A stretch of 64,000 nucleotides of DNA from Sanderia malayensis (lineage: Eukaryota; Cnidaria; Scyphozoa; Semaeostomeae; Pelagiidae). Made by a program: the position numbers and the translations under genes. Positions 35,811 to 47,438 of this stretch are shown in pieces. The stretch spans positions 4,216,001 through 4,280,000 of the forward strand of contig RQOL01000729.1 of the NCBI GenBank assembly GCA_013076295.1, given 5' to 3'. Position 1 is the first letter of the stretch, and each line of letters begins with the position of its first letter. The notes below the pieces were generated by a model. That model did not search any database and was not told where the DNA came from. It saw only the letters and a list, made by a program, of their open reading frames with translations.

Positions 35811-36681
35811 AGATGTAAGATCAAAGAAGAAATCCAAGGGGTTTTAAGTAATGCACATCATCTTGCAATTGATTCTGTTGCTAGAATACTGGGCTTGATG
35901 GTATCCAGCTTTCCAGCTGTTCAATATGGTAGATTACATTACCGTGACCTTGAAATGGACAAAACAGAAGCTCTTAAAATAAATAAGGGAAACTACAAAG
36001 GCATCATGAGCATATCCCAGAAAGGAAAAGAAAACCTTCAATGGTGGTTGAATAATATTGAGGACAGCCTTTGTAATATTTGCCAACCACCAGTTGACAT
36101 TATGCTGTATTCTGATGCATCATTGACTGGTTGGGGGCTGCCCTCAATAAAACATCCACTGGTGGTCAATGGTCATAACTTCTCTTAACCATATAAATTT
36201 TCTTGAATTAAATGCAGCATATTTCGCTTTGAAATCCTTTTCTGTTGACGTATCAAACAAACATGTAAAAATAATGATTGACAACACTGCTACTGTTGGC
36301 ATCGTGAACAACATGGGTAGTTGTCATAATCCTCAATGTAATGATATCGCCCTTAAAATATGCGACTTCTGCATTCAACATAGTATTTGGCTCACAGCTG
36401 CACATTTACCTGGATTAACTAATGTTGTAGCTGATAGGGAATCTATAAAATTTCACTCTCAACGCACAGAATGGATGTTGAACACCACTATCCTTGAAGA
36501 TGCTTTGACGCAATTGAAATTTAAACCCAAAGTGGATTTATTTGCTTCTCGCTTGAATAAGCAATTTGATTCTTACTGTTCATTCAGACTGGACCCAGAG
36601 GCATTGTTTATTGATGCTTTCTCCCCACATCTTGGTGTAATGTCAAATTTTACTGTTTTCCCCCTTTCAGTTGCATTTTGA
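35811..36681 (+). pseudogene. DIRS RNase H domain
   Basis: Connection region GLMVSSFPAVQYGRLHYRDL, then the RNase H start IMLYSDASLTGWG (about 36100), FLELNAAYFALKSF (about 36205) and MIDNTATVGIVNNMG (about 36275), which supply the acidic catalytic positions. It ends with WLTAAHLPGLTNVVADRESI and the KVDLFASRLNKQ motif (about 36530) common in DIRS. A frame change near 36180 divides it. Confidence 0.85.
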
Positions 36682-36689
36682 AGATAATT

Positions 36690-37262
36690 CAAAAGATCAA
36701 GAAGGATCATGTAGAAGGCATTTTGGTGGTTCCAGATTGGTCAACCCAATCATGGTACCCTCTTCTTCAGTCTCTCCTTGTCCAGAGGCCAATATCCCTA
36801 CAACCATCAAGAACTCTGCTGTCCCTCCCAACCTGTCCGAATGCAACGCACCCACTCGACAAGAGAATGAGACGACTTGTTCAATCAACCTTCTCCTGAC
36901 AAGAGACAACTCTTGTCAAGAGAAGGTTGATTGGTCAGAATATTGCACCTAAAGTTATTGAAATTATTTTATCCTCCAGGCGATCTGCAACTCAAAACCA
37001 ATACTCCCCAAGTATCGGAAAGTGGTTTGAGTTTTGTACTGAAAGATCCATTAACATAGTCACTCCTACAATTCCCCAGGTTCTATCATTTTTAACCATG
37101 ATTCATGAAGATGGTCTGTCCTACAGCTCTGTCAATACGGCAAAGAGTGCTCTTTCTTCAGTTAAAGACTTGGGTACTGAAACTCCTTTGGGTCAGTTAC
37201 CTCTAATTAAAAAATTTATGAAAGGGTTGTTTGAACAGCGGCCAAGTTTTCCAAAACATTAG
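36690..37262 (+). pseudogene. DIRS tyrosine recombinase, N-terminal part
   Basis: A linker with WSTQSWYPLL (36735-36770) is followed by a helical SAM-like domain: VIEIILSSRRSATQNQYSPS, GKWFEFCTERS, FLTMIHEDGLSYSSVNTAKS (36940-37160). This is the DNA-binding half of the recombinase that DIRS elements use instead of an integrase. The catalytic R-H-R-Y half is not recognisable downstream, so the enzyme is lost. Confidence 0.75.
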
Positions 37263-38270
37263 ATTGAAATATTTTGATGCTAAAAGCACTACAAAATTTT
37301 GAAAGATTTTACAGGAATATTTTTTTCATTGCAACTACTTAGTAAGCTGAAAGCATCAGAGTTTAAGATGTTAATACTTTTGATATTTTGATATGATTAT
37401 CATTTACTTTTGATCTCATAGATGTGAGAAATTTACACAACTGTGACACTTCCATTTTTGGGGAAATAGTCGCCAACTGCTACTGGAAACATCAAAATCT
37501 GGTGAGTCTCAAACCTATTGATGTTTTTTATTTTTGTTAACTACTCTTATAAGTCCTCAATAACTCCCCTCCTCCACCCCTTGATTGAAATTTTTTGCTT
37601 TTACTCTTTTCTATTGCCCCTTTTATTCCAAATCTCATTCATTTTGAAAAACTGCTTGATTACAATCTTTTGGATCTTTTGATTGTTACAAATAATTCAA
37701 TTTTAGCTTTATGTTTTCATTTATAGATAGTTTTTTATTTTCCTCAATGTAATGACATACTTTGATTCCAGGTTTCCAGCTTAGAACTTATGAAGAACAA
37801 AGAAAGTAGACAAATGAAATGCTACAAAATTTGTTGATGGGTTACAGAACTAATAGTTACTACTGAAATCATCCACTACATTGCTGAGTATTCAATGCCT
37901 TGGATTTCTGAAACATGCTTTACTTCACTAGAAAAATACTACCACACAGAAATTGGTTACTTTTATACAGATATTGTAAACATGCTTCAAAATTAGAACT
38001 GTTTACTTTATTTATTGAGTATACAGTTTCTATTCAAATTGCCAAAGACAAAATGCCTTTTTCATCATCTGCTTAGATCATGACTTACTTCGCTGATGTG
38101 TCCTCGATTCTGGACACATACTATACTAAAAAGATATCTGCTACTTAATGAAGAAAGAAACTTATTTTTGGAAGAATTATTTACCAGCTATTTGTACATG
38201 AATGAACATCTTGAAGATGTGGATAATTTATGGAGCATACAATGCCTATTAAAATTGCAAAGGACAGATG
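37263..38270. other. Degenerate DIRS 3' region
   Basis: AT-rich with stops in all frames. Faint coding traces include KLKASEFKMLIL (about 37340) and a stretch around 37860-37990. I cannot place the catalytic recombinase motifs or the terminal repeat. Confidence 0.4.
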
Positions 38271-38368
38271 CATGGTATGCCAGCCCATATGTAGCAATAT
38301 TCAATATTTTTATATATTCAATTCAATTTCAGTATTGATTCATTTCAAAATACATTTGTATTTTCAAT
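38271..38368 (+). repeat. Left inverted repeat of the integrase/HECT unit
   Basis: Starts CATGGTATGCCAGCCCATAT and is the near-exact reverse complement of 47341-47438 (about two to three differences in about 95 bases by eye). The high similarity between arms contrasts with the decay around it. Confidence 0.8.
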
Positions 38369-38529
38369 CAATCTCCCTGTGTGTCCTGCGAAGGAGGACG
38401 ACAACATGAGAGGCCGTGCACATGTGATACTCTTCACATAATCCGTTGCACAAGTGATGTGAAGACTAAAAAGATTCAAGAGAGGAAATCAGGTTTGATC
38501 TTTTTAATGTTTACTCTTACTTTCGATAT

Positions 38530-38690
38530 GGAAGTAGAAAACGAAATGACAATCTCTTCCGAAAGGGCGGATGATGATATTTCTGAAATTTCTGCCCTTC
38601 CTGAAAATTTAAACAGGTCTCAGCAGGCAAACTTTGACCGCTTAGCAAACACGTTTCAAAGCTCATTTCAAAACGGCATGGATAATCACA
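38530..38690 (+). CDS. Short acidic ORF, possible 5' exon of the integrase gene
   Basis: MEVENEMTISSERADDDISE starts at 38530, continues with a helical Gln/Asn-rich stretch and merges into the direct repeat at about 38682. Its charged, non-repetitive composition looks coding. It may be the N-terminus of the transposase gene separated from the rest by the satellite block; this is inference. Confidence 0.3.
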
Positions 38691-38823
38691 GGTTAGAGCA
38701 CGTGTGCTTTAACCAAGTTTAATGGACAGGCACCCCACTGCTCCCTGCTGCGCCATGTAGCATTCCTCCCCAGTGGGTGGTCAGTTGGCTTCGTATTACA
38801 CTTATGCTGCATGCTTGCTGAAT
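38682..38823. repeat. Direct repeat (about 140 bp), copy 1
   Basis: GGTTAGAGCACGTGTGCTTT and the following 130 bp recur at 43503-43644 with very few differences. The two copies bracket the whole pyrimidine-rich satellite block. Confidence 0.92.
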
Positions 38824-39929
38824 TGCTGCTTGGTTTTATTGTTCTATTGCTTGTTTATCTCATAATTGGCTACCAGTTTCAAGAGGTTATTTTAGTACCC
38901 ATTGATTGCTGTTGTGGCTTCTCCGCTGGGCTTGTTTCGACATCTTATAGCTGCCTGGCCACGCCGGAATTTCAAGTTGCAAAGTTGCTCGTCGTGTCGT
39001 CGTACCTTCAGGCCCGCATTCTCAGTGAGATCGTTCCATCTATTTTTGCTGTTTCTTATGCTCCTACATGTACATCCATGCTTATCTAAATTAATGTACA
39101 TAATTTTATCGAACCTACAGATTGCGAAACTCCTTTTTTGCTGTTGCTCGCCCCTTATTGCCGTTGCTTACCTTGCCCGATACGCGTGTCTTTGTTACTG
39201 TTCTTCGTTCATGAACTCGTCTCTATGTTTGGCCCTTGCGTCACCTGTACGTCTTGATTTTGGCGATTCTAGTGTTCAGCATACTCAATTGCAGCGTTTA
39301 TCCATGCCAAAGCCGTTTTTAACAACCGATTTCTCTCTGCTGCGCGGCCGAAAACGTTCGGCTCCTGTCGTCCAGGTTCTCCACCTTAACATTTTCGTTT
39401 CTCGGAAGCATCCTGCATTCACATTGGGCGCGTCAAAAAAAGAAAAAAAATATTTTCTCGAATCGTCTAAGTAACTGTGGTTTCCATCTATATGCCAAAT
39501 TAAGGTTATACGCCCACCAAAAAAAATTATGCCAGCAACGTTTCAATATGCCCACATGGCGACCCTGCCAGCAAATTTCTCGCACATTGCAACCTTTCGA
39601 CACCCTGGACAATAACGCTTGTTCACGTTGTGCACCCCCTGCGGCTCTCGCAAACATCTCAAAACACCTTGCACAGCCTAGCCTATGCTGCACTTGCAGC
39701 AACACTGCCACTGTTGGTTGATGCACACACCCAGCTTAGTGCTGCAGCCACTTTAGTTATGTTAATCATTTGCTTATTCTATTGCTCGTTTGCTTTACTT
39801 GTTATCCGCATACTCATTATTATCGTGTCACATGATTTCACGCTGCTGCTGTCTATGGCTTGGCGCCTAGTTCCATTAGAGCTCTTACGACACACAGAGC
39901 TTCAATCAACACTGTTCGGGACACCCTTG
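38824..39929. other. Pyrimidine-rich non-coding stretch
   Basis: Strongly C+T-biased on the plus strand (TTGCT, CTTGTT, TTCTC words). The open frames here are a by-product of that bias; none has a known motif. It grades into the 86-bp array. Confidence 0.5.
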
Positions 39930-42900
39930 CGTGAGTCAGTATTGCTTTTCATTCTGCCTGCAGCTCTCCTTGTGTTACGAGCCAACCCAAAATTTTTGCT
40001 ATCAGCACCTCACCTGCGTAAGCCAGTATTATCTTGCTTTCTGCGGCAGCTATCTTCGTATCATGAGCCAATCCAAAACTGCTTCTATTCGCGGCTCATC
40101 TACGTAAGTCAGTATTATCTTGCTTTCTGCGGCAGCTATCCTTGTATCATGAGCCAATCCAAAACTGCTTCTATTCGCAGCTCACATGCGTAAGCCAGTA
40201 TTATCTTGTTTTCTGCGGCAGCTATCCTTGTATCATGAGCCAATCCAAAACTGCTTCTATTCACAGCTCACATGCGTAAGCCAGTATTATCTTGCTTTCT
40301 GCGGCAGCTATCTTCGTATCATGAGCCAATCCCAAGCTGCTTCCATTCGCAGCTCACCTGCGTAAGCCAGTATTATCTTGTTTTCTGCGGCAGCTATCTT
40401 CGTATCATGAGCCAATCCAACATTGTTTCTATTCGCATCTCACATGCGTAAGCCAGTATTATCTTGCTTTCTGCGGCAGCTATCCTTGTATCATGAGCCA
40501 ATCCAAAACTGCTTCTATTCGCAGCTCACATGCGTAAGCCAGTATTATCTTGCTTTCTGCGGCAGCTATCTTCGTATCATGAGCCAATCCAACATTGTTT
40601 CTATTCGCATCTCACATGCGTAAGCCAGTATTATCTTGCTTTCTGCGGCAGCTATCCTTGTATCATGAGCCAATCCAAAACTGCTTCTATTCGCAGCTCA
40701 CATGCGTAAGCCAGTATTATCTTGCTTTCTGCGGCAGCTATCTTCGTATCATGAGCCAATCCCAAGCTGCTTCCATTCGCAGCTCACCTGCATGAATCAG
40801 CATTACCTTGCTTTCTGCCTGCGGCTGTGTTTGCATGATGAGCCAATCCAACCTGTTGCTATCAGCAGCTCACTTGCATGAGTCAGTCTTATCTTGCTTT
40901 CTACTGCAGCGGTTTTTGTGTAATGAGCCAGTCCATCCAAATCCAACATTGTTTCTATTCGCATCTCACATGCGTAAGCCAGTATTATCTTGCTTTCTGC
41001 GGCAGCTGTCTTCGTATCATGAGCCAATCCAACATTGTTTCTATTCGCAGCTCACCTGCTTAAGTCAATATTATCTTGCTTTCTGCGGCAGCTATCCTTG
41101 TATCATGAGCCAATCCAAACTGCTTCTATTCGCAGCTCACATGCGTGAGCCAGTATTATCTTGCTTTCTGCGGCGGGCTATCTTCTTATCATGAGCCACT
41201 CCAACCTTGTTTCTATTCGCTGCTCACCTGCGTAAGTCAGTATTACATTGTTTTCTGCGGCAGCTATCTTCGTATCATGAGCCAATCCAAAACTGCTTCT
41301 ATTCGCAGCTCACATGCGTAAGCCAGTATTATCTTGCTTTCTGCGGCAGCTATCTTCGCATCATGAGCCAATCCAACATTGTTTCTATTCGCATCTCACA
41401 TGCGAAAGCCAGTATTATCTTGCTTTCTGCGGCAGCTATCTTCGTATCATGCACCAATCTAAAACTGCTTCTATTCGCTGCTCACCTGCGTAAGCCAGTA
41501 TTATCTTGCTTTCTGCGGCAGCTATCTTCGTATCATGAGCCAATCCAACATTGTTTCTATTCGCAGCTCACCTGCTTAAGTCAATATTATCTTGCTTTCT
41601 GCGGCAGCTATCCTTGTATCATGAGCCAATCCAAAACTGCTTCTATTCGCAGCTCACATGCGTGAGCCAGTATTATCTTGCTTTCTGCGGCGGGCTATCT
41701 TCTTATCATGAGCCACTCCAACCTTGTTTCTATTCGCTGCTCACCTGCGTAAGTCAGTATTACATTGTTTTCTGCGGCAGCTATCTTCGTATCATGAGCC
41801 AATCCAAAATTGGTTCTATTCGCGGCTCATCTACGTAAGTCAGTATTATCTTGCTTTCTGCGGCAGCTATCCTTGTATCATGAGCCAATCCAAAACTGCT
41901 TCTATTCGCAGCTCACATGCGTAAGCCAGTATTATCTTGTTTTCTGCGGCAGCTATCTTCGTATCATGAGCCAATCCAACATTGTTTCTATTCGCATCTC
42001 ACATGCGTAAGACAGTATTATCTTGCTTTCTGCGGCAGCTATCTTCGTATCATGAGCCAATCCAACATTGTTTCTATTCGCATCTCACATGCGTAAGCCA
42101 GTATTATCTTGCTTTCTGCGGCAGCTATCCTTGTATCATGAGCCAATCCAAAACTGCTTCTATTCACAGCTCACATGCGTAAGCCAGTATTATCTTGCTT
42201 TCTGCGGCAGCTATCTTCGTATCATGAGCCAATCCCAAGCTGCTTCCATTCGCAGCTCACCTGCATGAATCAGCATTACCTTGCTTTCTGCCTGCGGCTG
42301 TGTTTGCATGATGAGCCAATCCAACCTGTTGCTATCAGCAGCTCACTTGCATGAGTCAGTCTTATCTTGCTTTCTACTGCAGCGGTTTTTGTGTAATGAG
42401 CCAGTCCATCCAAATCCAACATTGTTTCTATTCGCATCTCACATGCGTAAGCCAGTATTATCCAATCCCAACTAGATTCTATTTGCGGCTGACCTGTGTG
42501 AGTCAGTATTTACTTGCTTTCTACTGCAGCTGTCTTTGTATGATGAGCCAACCCACCATTTTGCTTCCAGCACTTCAACTGCGCGAGTCAGTATTATTTT
42601 GCTTTCTACTGCAGCTGCCTTTGCATGATGAGCCAATCCAGCCTGTTGTTATCAGCAGCTCACATGCGTGAGTCAGTATTGTATTGCATTCTGCCTACAG
42701 CTGTCCTTGTATGATGAGCCAATCCAACATTGTTGTTATTAGCGGCTCACATGCGTGAGCAGGGTAGGTTCACGTTGCATAGCTTCAGCGTTGGTGCTGC
42801 GACTACTCCTGCCACCCCGGGTTTTTCGGGAATATTTTATTAAAGCGTTGGGCGGCGGGTTCAGCAATGCATACCAACTCCCAAGGGATAACTTAATTCA

Positions 42901-43190
42901 CCCTGTCATATGCTGCATTTGCCTTTTTCATTGCTTGTGTATTACCTTTCTAGTTATTCATGTTGGTGGCTCACGGGCGTGAGTCAGTATCACCTTGCAT
43001 TCGGCCGGCGGTGGCTGTCTCCGTACGACAAACCGCCCCGCATATCAGTGGCGGCTCATAGGCGTCAGTGTCGCCTTGCATTTGGTCGGTGGCTGTCTTT
43101 GTATGACAAACCGACCCCAAAGAACAGCGGCGGCTTACAGGCGTCAGCATAGCCTTGCATTTGGTCGGTGGCTATCTCTGTATGTTGAGA
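39930..43190. repeat. 86-bp satellite array, roughly 35 units
   Basis: The 86-bp unit contains ATGAGCCAATCCAAAACTGC, TTCTATTCGCAGCTCACATG, CGTAAGCCAGTATTATCTTG and CTTTCTGCGGCAGCTATC. Units are most alike at 40.0-42.2 kb and fade into diverged forms on both sides (42.5-43.19 kb has GTCAGT, CCTTGCATT, TATGACAAACC versions). A larger segment recurs with an offset of 1473 bp (about 40.78-41.0 and 42.26-42.46 kb), and another with 517 bp (41171 and 41688), showing higher-order duplication. Confidence 0.95.
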
Positions 43191-43502
43191 AGACACCAGC
43201 TTCTGCCTCTTGTCGTTGTTCGCTATGCCTTTCTCTCTGCCTTTTCTGTCCTACCCTCCGCTTTCCCTAGGACCCCCCAGCCAGGCCCTCACGTTCAGAC
43301 TCCTGGTAGACCGGTGAAGTAGAGATTAGGGTGATTGGCCGTCACCCTTCGGGTTCATTGGGCCGGAAATCTGTGCTTTCCCTAGCCAATCACCTGACAG
43401 TAAAATGCGGTATTCTGCGGGCAAATCAGGGCAGTGCACAGATGCCCAATTTTCCCGCAAGTCGATCACCACTCTGGTTGTGGCTCGGTTGGGGTTGGAC
43501 AT

Positions 43503-43644
43503 TAATCACTGGTTAGAGCACGTGTGCTTTAACCAAGTTTAATGGACAGGCACCCCACTGCTCCCTGTTGCGCCATGTAGCATTCCTCCCCAGTGGGTGG
43601 TCAGTTGGCTTCGTATTACACTTATGCTGCATGCTTGCCGAATT
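43503..43644. repeat. Direct repeat (about 140 bp), copy 2
   Basis: Second copy of 38682-38823, starting AATCACTGGTTAGAGCACG. The integrase coding region resumes about 140 bp later. Confidence 0.92.
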
Positions 43645-43779
43645 TCTATTGTTTTACAAAAATGTATCCAAGGCTTAAAATACTCACCAGGGCTTGTAGT
43701 ACCCGAATCAAGAATAAAAACTACGGTTAGGCACTTTGCTCGATTGTTATAAGAAATTCCCTGTCTACTTGTCAATGAA

Positions 43780-44996
43780 TTGAGAAACATTTTTGGTGAT
43801 TTGCGATATCCGTTCTCAGCTATTGTATCAGCAAGGTACAGAAGTGAAATAATTTCTTCAATAGACACAGAACAGGTTGGTGGTGGTGGGGCAGGCAGAC
43901 CGAGGTTAGACATACCCAAAGAGGTGCTGGAAAATTCAAGATGCCAGGGATTCTCCTGGACAAAGATTTCCAAGATTTGTAAAGTTTCAAGATGGACAAT
44001 AATGCGCAGAGTAGCCGATTACAATTTGACAAACTGGCAAGAATATAGCAAGTTATCGGACGAGGAACTAGATTCTGTAATTATCAGGTACATCAGCAAC
44101 CATGGAAGAACGACGGGCAAGACATACGTACATGGACACTTAAGATCTATTGGATGCAATGTTCAGAGATGGCGTGTAAGAGAGAGTATCAACAGGGTGG
44201 ACCCAAAAAACAGTGCACTGCGGTGGGGAGCACTGGTAGCCAGAAGAGTGTATAGTGTACCTTGGCCAAATTCGTTGTGGCACATTGATGGACACCATTC
44301 TCTAATTCGATGGGGATTCGTAATACATGGATGTATTGACGGATTTTCAAGAAGAATAATGTTTCTTTGCTGCAGCACAAATAACCTTGCAACAACTGTG
44401 TTAAACCTGTTTGAACAGGCAATCAGCAATGATGGTGGACTTTGGCCCTCAAGAATTTGTGTCGACTTTGGGGTTGAAAATGTCTCGATTTGTGATGCTA
44501 TTGTTGCAAAGCAGGGCGTTGGCCGAAACAGTTACATTGCTGGTTCATCTACCAGAAATCAGCGCATTGAAAGGCTGTGGAGGGATGTCTTCCGATGCGT
44601 GTGTCATATTTTCTATTACACATTTTATGCACTGGAGGAATCGAACATTTTGAAAATGAAATCCAGTTATATGCTTTGCATTTCACTTATCTTCCCAGAA
44701 TAAATGCTGCGCTGTCAGAATGGGTTGAATGTTTTAACAACCATCCTATTTCAACTGAACATGGTTGGTCTCCAAACCAGTTGTGGACAAATGGAATGAT
44801 GAACGAACATAATCCACTTGCTGGCAATAATTGTGATGATTCTGTAACTGATGGAGAATTATTTGGGGAAGACCCACAAGGACCATCTCCTTTTGAGCAA
44901 TCGGACAACAATGTAATTGTTAGCCCAGTAGAGATTCCTGGTATACACAATCTTTCGATTGATATAAATTCACAAATAGATGTGCTCCGCAAATAG
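43780..44996 (+). pseudogene. DD35E integrase-core transposase (IS3EU-like)
   Basis: An N-terminal Gly-rich link and GRPRLDIPKEVLENS are followed by a helix-turn-helix (WTKISKICKVSRWTIMRRVA), a conserved YSKLSDEELDSVI block and the catalytic core. The acidic triad is visible: Asp in LWHIDGHH (44287-44289), Asp in CVDFGVEN (44464-44466) and Glu in NQRIERLWRD (44569-44571), giving 34 residues between the second Asp and Glu. A frameshift at about 44625-44640 moves the C-terminal part (FENEIQLYALHFTYLPRINA, CFNNHPISTEHGWSPNQLW) to another frame, ending at 44996. This family is common in fish and cnidarian genomes and resembles IS3EU transposons; the name is from memory. It faces the HECT gene tail-to-tail, 190 bp apart. 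Confidence 0.85.
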
Positions 44997-45187
44997 ATGT
45001 GCTCCGCAAATCATCTCAAATGGGAATTGATATTCTCTTGGAAACATTGGATATTATTGAAAGACACTTGACAACAGATGAAGTCTGACAATGACATATG
45101 AAACAATTTTTAAATCATATTTTTTCAAATACAACATAACATAACATAACATAACAACCACTTGTAAGGTCCCCACACCAACAAAAA

Positions 45188-47162
45188 TCACATTCTGCCA
45201 AAGTAGGTGTTCTTAAAGGCAAAATCGTAGAGATTAAATAAAGATTCTTCCTCGGGCAACTGAATAAACATAGTTGGTGTTGGCAATGTTAGTGTATAGG
45301 AGCAGGTGTGCGCTTTTGGCAAGAAATCTGCAACAGACTTTCTTTTTTCTGTACGAGCATCCTGTAAAAATATGATTTATATAAATTAAAGATGAAAATA
45401 ATGTGAAGACAGTCATCTTTCTAGTCCTCTTCTAAATTCTGTCATCTTTAGTAATACTATTTCTTAATTTACACCAATTCTTACCGTTTGTTCATTGTTG
45501 GCATTGGTAATTATTGCACCAGTGAATTGAATGCATGGCTTCAGCTCAAACCCAAGTGCTGGTTCTTCACTTGAGCCAGTCACAAATTGCAAAATATCTC
45601 TGAGTGATACAATTCTGCGTCCACTTGCTGCCTCTCTTACATATTTGACAAACTTACTGTAGACTGACTTTTCTTGCATTGCCTTATTTGATCCATCTTC
45701 AGCAAAATTGGGTTTTAATAAGTGTAGAAGGATCTTTACAGATAATTTGGCAGAAGGTTCTCTGAATAGGTGCAAAAATCCTGGAAACCTGTTTTCAAAT
45801 TGACGCATTCCAATAACATCCAAGCCATTTCTGAGTTATGCAATACATTCTGAGCTTGGGTTTTCTGCAAGGAAGACCTCCTGCAATACAATTTCAGGGA
45901 AATACCTGGGAATCTGGCCTTGTGTTAATGCTATAGCTGCCATCTGCCCAACGAGGTAATAATCATCAGACAAGAAGTCTTTGAGTCCAGCATCAAAATA
46001 TTTTTCTTTGCTCTTCTGATTGCATAGACAAATCCACTCTCTTCGTGGCCCCCCACTGTCAGCTGCCTCCTCACCATAAAACTGCACCTGGAACGTGAGG
46101 CGGAAATCGTGTACTTCTTTGAGTTCATCAAATGTGGTTGTCAGGATATTATCCCTGTCAATTGTAATGTAATTGACATCACCTTCAAGACTGACTTGCA
46201 AGTCAGACACGTTCAATTCCCAGCCCTTCAAAACTTTGCTTTGAACATACTTGAACATTTCAATAGGATCTGTCACACCCACTGGGAAATCATCTGTTAA
46301 AATATCTTTGAAGCTCTTTCCAGCAATTTTGGTTGAGCTTCCTCCTTGAATTTCTTCAGTTATCATAATTTCTTGATTTGAAGTATTTGCAAAATCAACA
46401 ATTCCTCCATCAGCACTGCCAGCACTCAAAGTATGTACTCCACCAATCATTGTACTCACAGGTGCTTCATTGGTCAATTTACCATTATCATCATCTTCTA
46501 ATGCTGGCTGGTTTAGAACAAATTGATACAGTTTCTTCATCCTGATATAAAGAAGTCCTTGCCCTGCAAGTTTTTTCACAGTACTGTAATTGTATTCTGT
46601 TCCCGGAGCAAGCTGTAAAATAGAAATCTTCTTCTGATTTACTTTGACAAATTCAAAGTCATTCTCACCAACAATTTCATATTTGCCTTCCATGCACAAT
46701 TTAATTTTATCTGATCTGCAACTCATTATCGGTGTCTTCAAGAACAACCATTCCACGCGCAGCAATACGCTCCTTTCTTAAGGTAGTGTCTTCGTTGTCA
46801 TTGTCATCATCGTCTTCATCTAAGTATGCATGCAACAAAGCAAATTCAAAAGGCTTACTGTCTTTAATCTTTGTTTTTTTCTCCACCTTCTTTGCATGTT
46901 TTCCTTCAACAGACCCGGCCCGTAGTCTTTCATTCCAATTCAGACGTCTGTACAAACCTTGTCTGGAACTTCTATCCATCATTGATCTGGCACGCCTCAA
47001 TGTGTCTGCGACGGATGATGATGATGGCAAAACTGATCTTGAAGGAGTTTCAGGTCTTGTGGCAGTAGCTGTTGTTTGTGATGAAACAGGGACCTCTGTC
47101 ATCAGCATATTCGACGCTTGACGGAGAAGATTTGCAGCTTTGGCAATCCTGTCCTCTTCCAT
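45188..47162 (-). pseudogene. HECT-type E3 ubiquitin ligase-like protein
   Basis: The gene starts MEEDRIAKAANLLRQASNML (47162), continues with a Ser/Thr-rich and Arg/Asp-rich linker, shifts frame near 46715, then has GKYEIVGENDFEFVKVNQ and LLYIRMKKLYQF. The HECT N-lobe contains FRLTFQVQFYGEEAADSGGP and REWICLCNQ (about 46115-46010). A TAA at 45836-45838 interrupts it. The last part of the exon (FTGAII, donor at 45484) joins a final exon, 45361-45188, with LPKAHTCSYTLTLP; the Cys codon at 45302-45304 is the expected ubiquitin-accepting residue. The protein matches the repetitive G2/M phase-specific E3 ligase-like family of cnidarians and fish. HECT ligases pass ubiquitin through this Cys to a target. 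Its pairing with a transposase suggests element cargo; one stop and one frameshift make this copy inactive. Confidence 0.85.
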
Positions 47163-47212
47163 GTCTCTCGCTTCTCTCTCATCAGACAGAAAGATTGTTG
47201 TTGTTGTTGTTC

Positions 47213-47350
47213 AATATTGAATTGAACATATCGATATTGAATTGAACATATCGATATTGAACTAAACATATCGATATTGAATCGAACATATCGACATTGA
47301 ATTAAGCATATCGACATTGAATTGAACATATCGACATTGAATTGAATATA
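47213..47350. repeat. 20-bp minisatellite, about 7 units
   Basis: Units of ATTGAATTGAACATATCGAT with single-base changes run up to the right inverted arm. It lies just upstream of the HECT start and may sit in its promoter. Confidence 0.92.
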
Positions 47351-47438
47351 CAAATGTATTTTGAAATGAATCAATACTGAAATTGAATTGAATATATAAA
47401 AATATTGAATATTGCTACATATGGGCTGGCATAGCATG
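47341..47438 (-). repeat. Right inverted repeat of the integrase/HECT unit
   Basis: Reverse complement of 38271-38368; it reads CATGCTATGCCAGCCCATAT from 47438 leftward. Confidence 0.8.

Larger units (their letters stand above)
38271..47438. mobile_element. Candidate 9.2-kb element with integrase transposase and HECT gene
   Basis: The inverted repeats above enclose a direct-repeat-flanked satellite block (38.7-43.6 kb), an integrase-type transposase (+) and a HECT-like gene (-) that starts 180-280 bp from the right arm. No clear target duplication is visible next to the arms, so the boundaries are a proposal. An alternative is that the arms are two copies of an unrelated small repeat. Confidence 0.45.

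Noticed and set aside
38811..39474. Hydrophobic ORFs that look like membrane proteins
   Set aside because: They follow from the pyrimidine bias of the strand (Leu/Phe/Ser codons) and overlap in several frames without motifs.
39930..42760. CRISPR-like array
   Set aside because: The whole 86-bp unit repeats, with no unique spacers, in a eukaryotic context.
43539..43973. 144-codon minus-strand ORF
   Set aside because: It is the shadow of the integrase N-terminus and the direct repeat on the other strand.
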